Positions 1-6,678 of a DNA stretch of 7,499 nucleotides are shown one piece after another (the first letter of the stretch is position 1; each line of letters begins with the position of its first letter). Both the position numbers and the translations under genes were made by a program. The notes under the pieces are model-generated. The model was not told the DNA's origin, searched no databases, and saw only the letters and a list, made by a program, of their open reading frames with translations. The stretch is from Pseudomonadota bacterium (GTDB taxonomy: Bacteria > Pseudomonadota > Alphaproteobacteria > Sphingomonadales > Sphingomonadaceae), in assembly GCA_023427285.1 (NCBI GenBank), contig JAEZBH010000529.1:1-7499 (forward strand), given 5' to 3'.

Positions 1-542
1 GCGCGGTGCCCGCGCTGCGCCGGTGTTGCCAGCGCCCGACCGGCAGGCGTTGTCTCATTGCCGGAGAAATAAAGGCTGGCCTCAAAGGGGTAGGAGGTTT
101 TCTCGTTTGTCGCCGGACCGCCGAACCGGGCTCCGTGTTTTTCCAGCCAGGGCTGGAAGCGCGTGCTGGCAGCGGCAAAGCGCCGAAGCGTCTCGTCACG
201 CACCACATCCCCGGTTTCGAACTTCAGGTAGCGGGCCATGTTCTCAGGCGTGTCGGCAATGCCTTCTTCCAGCTGGGCTTTGGTACCGCCGCCCATGTAA
301 ACAACGCCGCCGCTGAGCTTGCTTGCGCCGCCGCCCGTCGAGCGATCGATCGCGATGACAGACAGCGTGCGGTCTTCGGCGGCGCGCAGAGCCGCCGCCC
401 CCCCGGCCCGCCCGCCGCCACCGACAAGAATATCGCCGCGGGCGTCCCACGCCTCTGCATCCGGATCGTTGACCACCAGTGCGGGCTCGACCCGGTTGCA
501 AGTCTGGGTGCGCGCATCAAGGAAGGAATGGTCAGGCTGCAT
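1..542 (-). CDS. FAD-binding dehydrogenase, KstD/fumarate-reductase flavoprotein type (3' end outside window)
   Basis: The frame is open from the ATG at 542 to the window edge, giving the first 180 residues of a flavoprotein; family members are usually about 500-570 residues. A dinucleotide-binding fold begins near residue 37 (DILV), followed by a GxGxxG at 42-47 (GGGRAG). An acidic beta-strand end (IAIDR, 63-67) follows, then GGGAS-KLSGGVVYMGGGT (70-87), which resembles 3-ketosteroid delta-1-dehydrogenase-like and fumarate-reductase-like flavoproteins. The segment YFSGNE...PAQRGHR near 158-180 also fits that group. The usual role is FAD-dependent introduction or reduction of a C=C bond next to a carbonyl. 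The substrate cannot be read from this fragment. The ATG overlaps the stop of the upstream ligase gene by 11 bases and has an AAGGGAG ribosome site 6 bases before it (plus-strand 549-555), so translation is probably coupled. The FAD loop is encoded by a G-rich tract with seven identical bases (398-404), but the frame is intact. Confidence 0.85.
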   Translation of the reverse strand, partial: MQPDHSFLDARTQTCNRVEPALVVNDPDAEAWDARGDILVGGGGRAGGAAALRAAEDRTLSVIAIDRSTGGGASKLSGGVVYMGGGTKAQLEEGIADTPENMARYLKFETGDVVRDETLRRFAAASTRFQPWLEKHGARFGGPATNEKTSYPFEASLYFSGNETTPAGRALATPAQRGHR

Positions 543-2040
543 GGTGCGCTCCCTTGCCTTCGGCAAACAGGCGCACGACGGCCGGTCTGTCGATTTTCAT
601 GGAAGGATTTTTCGGCAGTTCCTCAACGAACGCCCAATGCGCCGGAACATGGGTGGCGGGCACGTGATCGCGCAGATGCGCCTCGATCTCGGCAATGCCT
701 GGCGGTGCAACCGCAGGTCGCAGTTGCATGGCCGCGCCGGGCACCTGCCCGAGCCGCCGGTCCGGCACCGGCACGACAGAGACCGCCCCAATCGCCGGAT
801 GCAGCAGCAGCGCCCGCTCGATCACCTCGGGCAGCAGCTTGAAACCGCCCCGCACAATCGCGCCATCGGCACGCCCGCGATGGAACAGGAAGCCGTCCTC
901 ATCAATGACCGCCAGATCGGACGTGCGGATCCAGTCAGGCCCAATGCGCGGCGAGACAACCTCAAGCACGCCTTCCTGGCCGGGCGGCAATTCCGCGCCC
1001 GTCTGCGCATCCACCACCCGGATTTTGGCACCAGCAAGGGGGCGGCCAACGCTGCCGAATTTGGCTTTCCCGAATTCGGCATGAAGATCAGCCGTCATGG
1101 CTGTCACGGGACCGCCGAACTCGGTCGCGCCGTAAGAGAGCAAAACCGGAATGCCGTAGCGCTCTTCAAATGCCCGCTGCACGGCGGGGTCGAGCGGGGC
1201 CGCGCCCGTGCCCAGCACCTTGATGGACGCCAGATCCTCCCGTGGAATATCCCGGTCGAGCACCATCTGGATCATGGCAGGCGGCAGACCCGTATGCGCG
1301 GGCCGGAACCGCACGACATGCGCACGCCAGGCATCAACGGAGAACCGGTCCACAAGTTCGGCCCAGCCGCCAACCAGAAGCGCGGGCAGCGTGGTGTAAA
1401 GCCCGGAAATATTGCCCAGCGGAAAGAACAGCAGCGGCGGCGTGCTCTGGCCCGGCGCATCAGGCACCTGCAAGGCATCCGGCGCACGCACCATATGGCG
1501 GGAGATCATCTCGTAGCTGACAGGGAACTGCTTGGGCGGCCCGGTCGTCCCGCTTGTCAGGATGGCGATGGAGCGCTCGGCGGGAGCGTTATCGGCAACG
1601 GCGCGGACCCTCTCATGTCCTGCAAGCAGGCTCAGCCCCGTCTCGGCAACAACGATGGCAGCCGCGCCGACAGAGCCAATCGCCCCTGTCAGTTCCTCCG
1701 AGACGTCCTCATCCAGCAGAACAACCAGTGCAGGCTTCAGGCGGGCAATATCGCGCGCAATTCCAGCTGAAGACTGGAACGCATAAACCATCTGAACGGT
1801 GCGCTGCTCTTCGACCAGCCTGAGGAGAACCGCGACAGCCCAGGGCCGGTTGCGCGAAACAAAGGCAATTGGCGCGGCCTCTGCAATGCCGGATTGCCCG
1901 ACAAGCTCACTCAACCGGTCAGCCGTCTTTTTCAGAAAGCCCCAATCGTACCAGCGCCCTTCGTAAAGAATGGCCTTTGTTGCCGCCTCGCGCCGGAACG
2001 CGCGGGCGCAAACGGCAGACAGATCCTGTTCTGCACTCAC
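532..2040 (-). CDS. Class I adenylate-forming acyl-CoA synthetase (AMP-dependent ligase)
   Basis: This 502-residue protein activates a carboxylic acid as an acyl-adenylate and normally transfers it to CoA. The core motifs are in order: the ATP-binding loop LTSGTTGPPK at 161-170, SYGATEFGG at 302-310, RTSDLA at 372-377, the hinge region GRADGAIVRGGFKLLPEVIE at 389-408, and a C-terminal NPSMKIDR at 478-485 whose Lys482 is the expected adenylation lysine. Length is near the family's usual 500-550. The start is a GTG at 2040. A GGAGG sits 11 bases upstream (plus-strand 2052-2056), slightly far but the only good site; the ATG ten bases upstream is out of frame. It is the first gene of an operon with the overlapping flavoprotein and is divergent from a TetR gene. 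The acid substrate is unknown: the binding-pocket sequence matches no specific ligase I can name. Its position suggests it activates the acid that the flavoprotein later oxidises. Confidence 0.92.
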   Translation of the reverse strand: MSAEQDLSAVCARAFRREAATKAILYEGRWYDWGFLKKTADRLSELVGQSGIAEAAPIAFVSRNRPWAVAVLLRLVEEQRTVQMVYAFQSSAGIARDIARLKPALVVLLDEDVSEELTGAIGSVGAAAIVVAETGLSLLAGHERVRAVADNAPAERSIAILTSGTTGPPKQFPVSYEMISRHMVRAPDALQVPDAPGQSTPPLLFFPLGNISGLYTTLPALLVGGWAELVDRFSVDAWRAHVVRFRPAHTGLPPAMIQMVLDRDIPREDLASIKVLGTGAAPLDPAVQRAFEERYGIPVLLSYGATEFGGPVTAMTADLHAEFGKAKFGSVGRPLAGAKIRVVDAQTGAELPPGQEGVLEVVSPRIGPDWIRTSDLAVIDEDGFLFHRGRADGAIVRGGFKLLPEVIERALLLHPAIGAVSVVPVPDRRLGQVPGAAMQLRPAVAPPGIAEIEAHLRDHVPATHVPAHWAFVEELPKNPSMKIDRPAVVRLFAEGKGAHHAA

Positions 2041-2095
2041 GACTCTTCATTCCTCCCCATGAGGCTTTTGGCCGTGGCCCCGGTTTTCCGGAGTC

Positions 2096-2127
2096 CGTTT
2101 TGGGCTTCACGCCTCTACCCCAAAACG
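2096..2127. repeat. Nine-base inverted repeat in the ligase-proximal leader
   Basis: CGTTTTGGG at 2096-2104 is perfectly complementary to CCCAAAACG at 2119-2127, with a 14-base loop. It sits between the operator cluster and the ligase start. It could be a second protein-binding site or a hairpin near the 5' end of the ligase mRNA. No T-tract follows it in a way that would make it an obvious terminator. Confidence 0.5.
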
Positions 2128-2130
2128 ATG

Positions 2131-2144
2131 CAACATTGATGTTG
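2131..2144. promoter_or_regulatory. Palindromic operator candidate, site 1
   Basis: The sequence CAACAT-TG-ATGTTG is a perfect 6-2-6 inverted repeat. It lies in the divergent region upstream of the TetR gene, and its left half CAACAT recurs exactly 20 bases downstream in site 2. The size and symmetry fit a homodimeric TetR-type binding site. Confidence 0.6.
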
Positions 2145-2150
2145 AAAGTT

Positions 2151-2164
2151 CAACATGTTTGTTG
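2151..2164. promoter_or_regulatory. Palindromic operator candidate, site 2
   Basis: The sequence CAACA-TGTT-TGTTG is a 5-4-5 inverted repeat, exactly 20 bases (about two helical turns) from site 1. It is nested within a larger inverted repeat, GAAAGTTC (2144-2151) with GAACTTTC (2165-2172). A further perfect palindrome, GTTGAA-AG-TTCAAC (2141-2154), bridges the two sites. Two regulator dimers on the same DNA face would fit, but which symmetry is read cannot be decided from sequence alone. Confidence 0.55.
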
Positions 2165-2215
2165 GAACTTTCGTTTGCTTGTAGAGGGGGGACTTCACGT
2201 GATACGGGACTGTGC

Positions 2216-2791
2216 ATGTCGACTGTGAAAAACACGCCTCAACGGCGGCATCGCTCCTATAACGACAGCCACGAGGAGATTATCGAGGCCGCGATGCGCC
2301 TGATCTCGGAGGGAGGGGTCGGGGCGCTGTCGATGTCTGCCATTGCACAGAGGCTGGGGATCGACCGGACGACGCTGTATTACCATTTCAAGGATCGCGA
2401 CGCGCTGATTGCCGAGGTCAAAGCCTCCTCTTCCGCGCGGCTCATCAGGGCGTTCACCTTCGAAGGCCCGATCGAGGATCGCATCGACTACACGACCCGC
2501 TATGTTCTGGAGAACCCGGAGCTCATCAAGCTGTGGATCGATGATTTCATCTCGGTCGGCGACATTCGCGATAATTTCCCGCAATGGGATGCCTTTATCG
2601 AGGGCTACAAGGAAGCCCATGCCGGGGATGAAGATCCGGCGGATCCTGAGATCTACTTCGTCAACCTGCTGACCAGCGCCGTCATCGGCCCGCGTGTTTT
2701 CAAGAACAAGGTCTGCCCGGACGCGGACATTGAAACCGTTGTGCGCCGCTTCCGTCTTGAGCGCATGCGCATGATCCGCCGTCAGGCCTGA
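2216..2791 (+). CDS. TetR/AcrR-family transcriptional regulator
   Basis: This 191-residue protein has a TetR-type N-terminal DNA-binding domain. EEIIEAAMRLISEGGVGALS (20-39) is helix 1 and its turn. SMSAIAQRLGIDRTTLYYHF (39-58) is the helix-turn-helix with the family-typical LYYHF ending, followed by KDRDALIAEV. The C-terminal two thirds form the helical ligand-binding and dimerisation part, too variable to predict the ligand. The ATG at 2216 was chosen because it gives a normal-length tail before helix 1 and has a weak CGGGA six bases upstream. An in-frame TTG at 2159 would place the start inside the operator palindromes and is unlikely. The gene is divergent from the acyl-CoA ligase operon, so it probably represses that operon and itself and responds to an acyl-CoA or acid intermediate. 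It converges on leuD. Confidence 0.92.
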   Translation: MSTVKNTPQRRHRSYNDSHEEIIEAAMRLISEGGVGALSMSAIAQRLGIDRTTLYYHFKDRDALIAEVKASSSARLIRAFTFEGPIEDRIDYTTRYVLENPELIKLWIDDFISVGDIRDNFPQWDAFIEGYKEAHAGDEDPADPEIYFVNLLTSAVIGPRVFKNKVCPDADIETVVRRFRLERMRMIRRQA

Positions 2792-2814
2792 GAGCGGGGC
2801 ACTGACGCATCAGC

Positions 2815-2842
2815 GCGCCCGCACGAGTATCCGCGCGGGCGC
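2815..2842. terminator. Hairpin between convergent TetR and leuD genes
   Basis: GCGCCCGC (2815-2822) pairs perfectly with GCGGGCGC (2835-2842) across a 12-base loop. It lies in the 63-base gap between two converging genes, where a bidirectional transcription end is expected. No T-tract follows on either strand, so intrinsic termination is uncertain. Confidence 0.4.
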
Positions 2843-2854
2843 AACTTCTGCCGG

Positions 2855-3472
2855 TCAGCGTTCCTCGCCTGCGTAAAGCCACGGCTGCTGCTGGCGCTGG
2901 CCGTCTTCGAACGCCGCGATCTCGGCGGCATGATGGGCCAGCATCACGTCCACTTCATCCCAGCCGTTGAGCAGAGCCTCTTTCAGGCCCGGCGCAATCT
3001 CGAACGCAATTTCCTCGCCGCCTGCCCGAATGACCTGCGCGGGCAGATCAACGGTGAACTCCTCGGTCGCGCACAGGCCTGCCAGACGGCGAATGGTCTC
3101 GGCGGGCAGGCGAATGGGCAGCACGCCGCTGCGCGAGCAATTGCCGAAGAAAATCTCGCCGAAGCTCGGCGCGATCACGCAGCGGATGCCGAAGTCCGCC
3201 AGACACCACACCGCCTGCTCCCGGCTGGAGCCGCAGCCGAAGTCCTCACCCACCAGCAGGAATTTCGCATTGGCATAGCGGGGCTGGTTCAGCACAAAAT
3301 CGGGCAGAGGCTCGCCAGCGGTGGTGAAGCGCCGATCACGAAAAGCGTAGCTGCCAAGGCCCTTGCGCTCCATCAGCAGCAAATAGCGGGCCGGGAAAAT
3401 CAGGTCGGTATCGATGCGGTCTTCCAGCAGGGCCGCGGCGACACCGGTCTCGCAAATGTAAGGCTGAGGCAT
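2855..3472 (-). CDS. leuD: LeuD-type aconitase-family hydratase/isomerase small subunit
   Basis: This 205-residue protein matches the swivelling small subunit of isopropylmalate isomerase-type enzymes, which pairs with the LeuC-type subunit encoded just upstream. Visible family signatures are [12 protein letters not shown] (20-31), the substrate-contact region with RKGLG at 36-40, the strongly conserved [15 protein letters not shown] (75-89), [19 protein letters not shown] (94-112) and SGVLPI (115-120). Length fits LeuD (about 190-215). The ATG at 3472 is preferred: it begins right before the conserved N-terminus and has GGGAA about nine bases upstream. A start at 3514 would add 14 unconserved residues. 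Compared from memory with E. coli-type LeuD, the substrate-recognition segment is noticeably different ([11 protein letters not shown]), so the substrate may be a 2- or 3-substituted malate or maleate other than isopropylmalate. The upstream leuC frame overlaps the first 73 bases of this gene. Confidence 0.88.
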   Translation of the reverse strand: MPQPYICETGVAAALLEDRIDTDLIFPARYLLLMERKGLGSYAFRDRRFTTAGEPLPDFVLNQPRYANAKFLLVGEDFGCGSSREQAVWCLADFGIRCVIAPSFGEIFFGNCSRSGVLPIRLPAETIRRLAGLCATEEFTVDLPAQVIRAGGEEIAFEIAPGLKEALLNGWDEVDVMLAHHAAEIAAFEDGQRQQQPWLYAGEER

Positions 3473-4989
3473 AAAATCAGTTCCCAAAAGCAACTTTCGA
3501 GCAGGGTGACACACCCTGCGGTTAAGAAAGTGCGACCAGCCAAAAAGCTTAGAGCCGCGATATGATGCAATAAGATCGGAAAAGGCTCTAAGGTGCGCAC
3601 GTCAACAAGGTGGCCGGAAATGGCCGCCGCAGCCGCCATGGCGGGGCTCTTCAGGTGGGTGCGCCCGCCCCGGCCCTGACGCCCTTCAAAATTCCGGTTC
3701 GAGGTGGACGCGCAGCGCTCGCCCGGCTCTAACCGGTCGTTGTTCATCGCAACGCACATCGAGCATCCGGACTCGCGCCACTCGAACCCTGCGTCCCGGA
3801 AAATCCGGTCCAGCCCCTCGGCCTCGGCCTGCATTTTGACGAGCGTTGAGCCCGGCACCACCATCGCCCGCACAGAGGGCGCAACACGGCGGCCCAGCGC
3901 CACCTGTGCCGCTGCGCGCAGATCCTCAAGGCGGCCATTGGTGCAAGAGCCGATGAACACCCGGTCAACCTTCACCTCTTGCAGCGCCATGCCGGGCTCA
4001 AGGCCCATATACTCCAGCGCCCGCCGCCACTGAGCCGCCTGCTCGGGCGTTGCAGCCATCTCGGGCGTCGGCACGTTTGCCGTCACCGGCAAGGCGTCCT
4101 GCGGGCTGGTGCCCCAGGTGACGTGGGGGGCGATCTCATCTGCCGACAGCACGACGGTCTTGTCATAAACCGCGTCCGCGTCAGATGGCAGCGTGCGCCA
4201 GTAGGCCAGCGCCTGCTCCCACTGCGCGCCCTTGGGAGCATGGGGGCGACCCTTCAAATAGGCGTAAGTCGTCTCATCCGGCGCGACCAGACCGATGCGG
4301 GCCCCCGCCTCGATGGTCATGTTGCACAGGGTCAGGCGTCCGGCCATCGACATCGCCTCGATCACCGGACCGCGATACTCAACGGCATAGCCCACCGCGC
4401 CGCCCACGCCGATTTTTGCAATCAGGGCCAGCGCCACGTCCTTGGCGGTGACATGATCTGAGAGCTGACCTTCGATGCGCACTTCCATGGTTTTGACCCG
4501 CGCCTGCACCAGACACTGGGTGGTCATGACCGTTGCGCACTCGCTGGCCCCGATGCCGAACGCCAGCGCCCCGAACGCGCCGTGGGTCGAGGTGTGGCTA
4601 TCGCCGCACGCCAGCACAATGCCCGGCAGCGTGAAACCCTGCTCCGGCCCGATGACGTGAACGATGCCCTGCCGCTCGTCGGTCAGCTCAATATAGGGAA
4701 TGTTGAAATCAGCCGCATTCTGGGCAAGGCGCGCCACCTGCGCCGCCGCCAGCGGCTCCGTGATCTCGCCGCCGCGCTGGTCGGTCGGCACCGCATGGTC
4801 GGGCACCGCAAGCTGGGTTGCGGGACGGCGCACCACCCGCCCCTGCTCGCGCATCATCAAGAAAGACTGGTGCGTGCTGCATTCGTGCAGGAGGTGGCGA
4901 TCAACGTACAGCAGCGCCGTGCCGTCGCCATAATCGCGCACGACATGGGAGTCCCACAGTTTCTGATAGAGTGTCCGCCCGCTCGTCAT
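3400..4989 (-). CDS. leuC: LeuC-type 4Fe-4S hydratase large subunit with 64-residue C-terminal read-through
   Basis: The large subunit of a heterodimeric isopropylmalate-isomerase-type enzyme, which interconverts a hydroxy-diacid and its alkene through a [4Fe-4S] cluster. The frame encodes 529 residues. The first 465 align with LeuC from the usual N-terminus ([12 protein letters not shown], 6-17) to GHLVDVR (459-465). The expected cluster cysteines are Cys349 (FIGSCTNGR), Cys409 and Cys412 (GCSMC). [19 protein letters not shown] (129-147) is conserved, as is [20 protein letters not shown] (416-435). The start is the ATG at 4989, with AAGGGAG 12 bases upstream. E. coli-type LeuC stops about four residues after GHFADIR; here no stop occurs until 3400, adding 64 residues that cross the leuC-leuD gap and the leuD start in another frame. 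Two motifs differ from canonical LeuC as I remember it: ECSTHQSF for EVTSPQAF, and [11 protein letters not shown] for PGSGPVKAQAE. This hints at a paralogue with a different substrate, though leucine biosynthesis is not excluded. Confidence 0.88.
   Translation of the reverse strand: MTSGRTLYQKLWDSHVVRDYGDGTALLYVDRHLLHECSTHQSFLMMREQGRVVRRPATQLAVPDHAVPTDQRGGEITEPLAAAQVARLAQNAADFNIPYIELTDERQGIVHVIGPEQGFTLPGIVLACGDSHTSTHGAFGALAFGIGASECATVMTTQCLVQARVKTMEVRIEGQLSDHVTAKDVALALIAKIGVGGAVGYAVEYRGPVIEAMSMAGRLTLCNMTIEAGARIGLVAPDETTYAYLKGRPHAPKGAQWEQALAYWRTLPSDADAVYDKTVVLSADEIAPHVTWGTSPQDALPVTANVPTPEMAATPEQAAQWRRALEYMGLEPGMALQEVKVDRVFIGSCTNGRLEDLRAAAQVALGRRVAPSVRAMVVPGSTLVKMQAEAEGLDRIFRDAGFEWRESGCSMCVAMNNDRLEPGERCASTSNRNFEGRQGRGGRTHLKSPAMAAAAAISGHLVDVRTLEPFPILLHHIAALSFLAGRTFLTAGCVTLLESCFWELILCLSLTFARPVSPRPCWKTASIPT
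3548..3592 (-). repeat. Inverted repeat (hairpin) at the leuC-leuD junction
   Basis: On the coding (minus) strand CTTAGAGCC (3592-3584) pairs perfectly with GGCTCTAAG (3556-3548) across a 27-base AT-rich loop, and a run of five T follows the second arm (3546-3542). It begins exactly where LeuC homology ends. It resembles an intercistronic hairpin or a weak attenuator and suggests this segment was non-coding in origin, although the leuC frame now passes through it. Confidence 0.5.
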
Positions 4990-5196
4990 TCTCGCGCCAC
5001 GCTCCCTTGATGTTCCCGGCGCGCCGCAACGCACGCCGCTTATGGGCGCACTGATACAGGAAAATCGCCGCCCGCTTCCCGCTTGGCCGCAAGGGCGTTC
5101 ACCTGCTGAACACGGGCCGGCATCTGAATTGAACGGATGCGCCGCCTGCCCGCAAATCCTTGCGATTTTGCATGACCCCCAACAGGAAGACGTTTC
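4990..5196. promoter_or_regulatory. Divergent intergenic region between leuC and the lyase gene
   Basis: This 207-base gap separates divergent leuC and lyase genes and should contain both promoters. On the plus strand TTGAAC (5129-5134), 17 bases, then GCAAAT (5152-5157) is a weak candidate for the lyase. An imperfect inverted repeat, GCAAATC (5152-5158) with GATTTTGC (5164-5171), overlaps the candidate -10 and could be an operator. Nothing else stands out. Shared control of the two units is plausible but unproven. Confidence 0.45.
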
Positions 5197-6063
5197 GTGA
5201 CAGCAAGCACCCTTCGCAAGAAACTGGCCAATGGCGAATTCATCGTGGCGCCGGGCATTCAGGATATGATCACCGCCGTCATTGCGAAGGATGTGGGCTT
5301 CGATGTGGTTTACGGCAGCGGCTATTGGCTGACCGCCTCCGCGCTCGGCCTGCCGGATGCGGGCATTGCCTCGGTCACGCAGATGGTTGACCGCATGGGC
5401 ACCCTCTCCCGCACCGTGGGCGAGGGCATCAGCCTTATCGCCGACGCCGACACCGGCTACGGCGGCCTGCTCAACGTGCATCATACCGTGCGCGCCTATG
5501 AACAGGCGGGCGTTGCCGCCATTCAGTTCGAGGACCAGGAATTCCCCAAGAAGTGCGGCCACACGCCGGGCAAGCGGGTCATTCCGCTGGAAGAGATGGT
5601 CGAGAAGATCAAGGTTGCCTGCGAGGCCCGCACCAACCCGGAGACGCTGATCATCGCCCGCTCTGACGCCCGCCAGTCGGAAGGCTATGAGGGCATCATG
5701 CGCCGCATGCACGCCTATGCCGAAGCCGGGGCCGACGTGCTGTTCCCCGAGGCGCTCATCAGCGAGGAAGAAATGCAGGCCGCCTGCGCCGAGCTGAACA
5801 AGCCGGTGCTCGCCAACATGGCCACGGGCGGCATCACGCCGATCCTCTCGCCGACGAAACTGAAGGAAATCGGCTTCTCCATCGCCATCTACCCCGCGCT
5901 GACCAGCCTTGTCGCCGCCGCCGCTGTCGAGAAGGCGCTGCGCCAGCTGAAGGACGAGGATCAGCCGGAAGACCCGAATACCGACATCTACAACTTCAAG
6001 CGGTTCTGCAGCCTCATCGGCTTTGAGGACGTGTGGGCCTTCGACAAGAAGTGGGCGCGCTAA
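5197..6063 (+). CDS. Isocitrate lyase/PEP mutase superfamily C-C lyase (2-methylisocitrate or dimethylmalate lyase-like)
   Basis: This 288-residue protein is a single TIM-barrel member of the superfamily that includes 2-methylisocitrate lyase, 2,3-dimethylmalate lyase and carboxyphosphonoenolpyruvate mutase. Visible signatures are [19 protein letters not shown] (38-56), the metal-binding [10 protein letters not shown] (81-90, with Asp83 and Asp85), AIQFEDQ (108-114), the catalytic KKCGH at 118-122 with Cys120, LIIARSDAR (151-159) and LFPEA (182-186). KKCGH indicates a true C-C bond lyase, as opposed to the phosphonate mutase or oxaloacetate decarboxylase branches. Such enzymes cleave a substituted malate or isocitrate by retro-aldol chemistry to pyruvate or glyoxylate plus an acid. 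The start is GTG at 5197 with AGGAAG seven bases upstream. The gene is divergent from a LeuC/LeuD-type hydratase that could supply its malate-type substrate. An intrinsic terminator follows. The exact substrate is not determined by the motifs. Confidence 0.9.
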   Translation: MTASTLRKKLANGEFIVAPGIQDMITAVIAKDVGFDVVYGSGYWLTASALGLPDAGIASVTQMVDRMGTLSRTVGEGISLIADADTGYGGLLNVHHTVRAYEQAGVAAIQFEDQEFPKKCGHTPGKRVIPLEEMVEKIKVACEARTNPETLIIARSDARQSEGYEGIMRRMHAYAEAGADVLFPEALISEEEMQAACAELNKPVLANMATGGITPILSPTKLKEIGFSIAIYPALTSLVAAAAVEKALRQLKDEDQPEDPNTDIYNFKRFCSLIGFEDVWAFDKKWAR

Positions 6064-6096
6064 TCCGCCTTTGAGAAGACTTCCCTGCCAACTCGG

Positions 6097-6134
6097 CCCC
6101 ACCCTCGCCTCTAGGCGGCGGTGGGGTTTTGTTT
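6097..6134 (+). terminator. Rho-independent terminator after the lyase gene
   Basis: CCCCACC (6097-6103) pairs with GGTGGGG (6120-6126). An inner stem, CGCCT (6106-6110) with AGGCG (6113-6117), sits between them, separated by a two-base internal mismatch on each side. The stem is followed at once by TTTTGTTTT. This is a textbook intrinsic terminator on the plus strand, 33 bases after the lyase stop, and separates the lyase from the next gene. Confidence 0.9.
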
Positions 6135-6195
6135 TGGCCCCCGGCAGACTTGCGCGTAGAGTGCGGACAAACCCACCCTCTGCAAGAGAAGTTCT

Positions 6196-6669
6196 ATGAC
6201 CGACACCGATTTTGACGATGGCATCAGCGTTGAGGAAGCGCTCGCCCGAATCCCGACGCTGGATGTGACCGGAGACACGGTCACGGTTGCAACCAAAGAG
6301 CTGATCCGCTTCATCGAAGACGAGTTCGAACCCGGCACCTACGAAGCCACGCCGCCGATTGACGGCGCGGAAGTTGAGGGCCCGGAAGGATTGATCTGGG
6401 ACGTTCTGGACGACCTGGGCATTGAGGATCACCTCTACCTCCTCCTGCCGGACCTGATCGAACACATCGCCAGCGAGCGGATCGGCCACAAGCTGGACGC
6501 GGGCGAGTTCGAGAATATCGACGAGGAACTGCCCGCCTATGTTTACGCCTACGCCAGCTTCCTTGGCGAGGCGATGGCCGTGAACATGCAAACCCGCATC
6601 ATGTACGACGTGCACTCGGCGCTCGATGTGATGGATCAGATTGCCTCGGGCAAGATGCCCAAGCTCTGA
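6196..6669 (+). CDS. Acidic 157-residue protein of unknown function
   Basis: I do not recognise this protein. It is rich in Asp and Glu with few Lys or Arg, so strongly acidic. It has no signal peptide, no membrane span, no paired cysteines or histidines and no nucleotide-binding motif. Features visible: an N-terminal acidic stretch ([19 protein letters not shown], 2-20), a short beta-like segment ([10 protein letters not shown], about 27-36), a predicted-helical middle with [28 protein letters not shown] and a helical C-terminus with [18 protein letters not shown] and [16 protein letters not shown]. It looks like a soluble, mostly helical cytosolic protein. The ATG at 6196 has AGAGAAG about six bases upstream, supporting real translation. 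It is cut off from the lyase by the terminator, so it probably has its own promoter in 6135-6195, where I cannot name -35/-10 elements. It converges on the CoA-transferase gene. Confidence 0.75.
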   Translation: MTDTDFDDGISVEEALARIPTLDVTGDTVTVATKELIRFIEDEFEPGTYEATPPIDGAEVEGPEGLIWDVLDDLGIEDHLYLLLPDLIEHIASERIGHKLDAGEFENIDEELPAYVYAYASFLGEAMAVNMQTRIMYDVHSALDVMDQIASGKMPKL

Positions 6670-6678
6670 GCGCACGGG

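Larger units (their letters stand above)
2041..2215. promoter_or_regulatory. Divergent control region between the ligase operon and the TetR gene
   Basis: This non-coding stretch separates two divergent starts and must hold both promoters. Its right part (2131-2172) is AT-richer than the surroundings and packed with inverted repeats, listed separately. On the minus strand a TTGAAC (2153-2148), 17 bases, then CATCGT (2130-2125) is a weak -35/-10 candidate for the ligase operon. No convincing -10 is visible for the TetR gene. The placement of repeats over the candidate promoter fits repression by the adjacent TetR protein. The promoter assignments are guesses; the gene arrangement and the repeats are directly visible. 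Confidence 0.7.

Noticed and set aside
6..842. A 278-codon plus-strand open frame at the left edge
   Set aside because: It is antisense to the flavoprotein and the ligase end and has no recognisable motif; it is composition-driven.
319..1770. A 483-codon plus-strand open frame
   Set aside because: It is antisense to the acyl-CoA ligase and flavoprotein, whose motifs are unmistakable; the translated product is Arg/Gly/Pro-rich with no family resemblance.
2159..2215. An upstream TTG start that would lengthen the TetR protein by 19 residues
   Set aside because: It would lie inside the operator palindromes and has no ribosome site; the ATG at 2216 gives a normal TetR N-terminus.
3473..3514. An upstream start for LeuD that would add 14 residues
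   Set aside because: The added residues are unlike LeuD N-termini, and the ATG at 3472 has its own ribosome site.
2930..3565. A 211-codon plus-strand open frame antisense to leuD
   Set aside because: It is the shadow of leuD; no motif and no ribosome site were seen.
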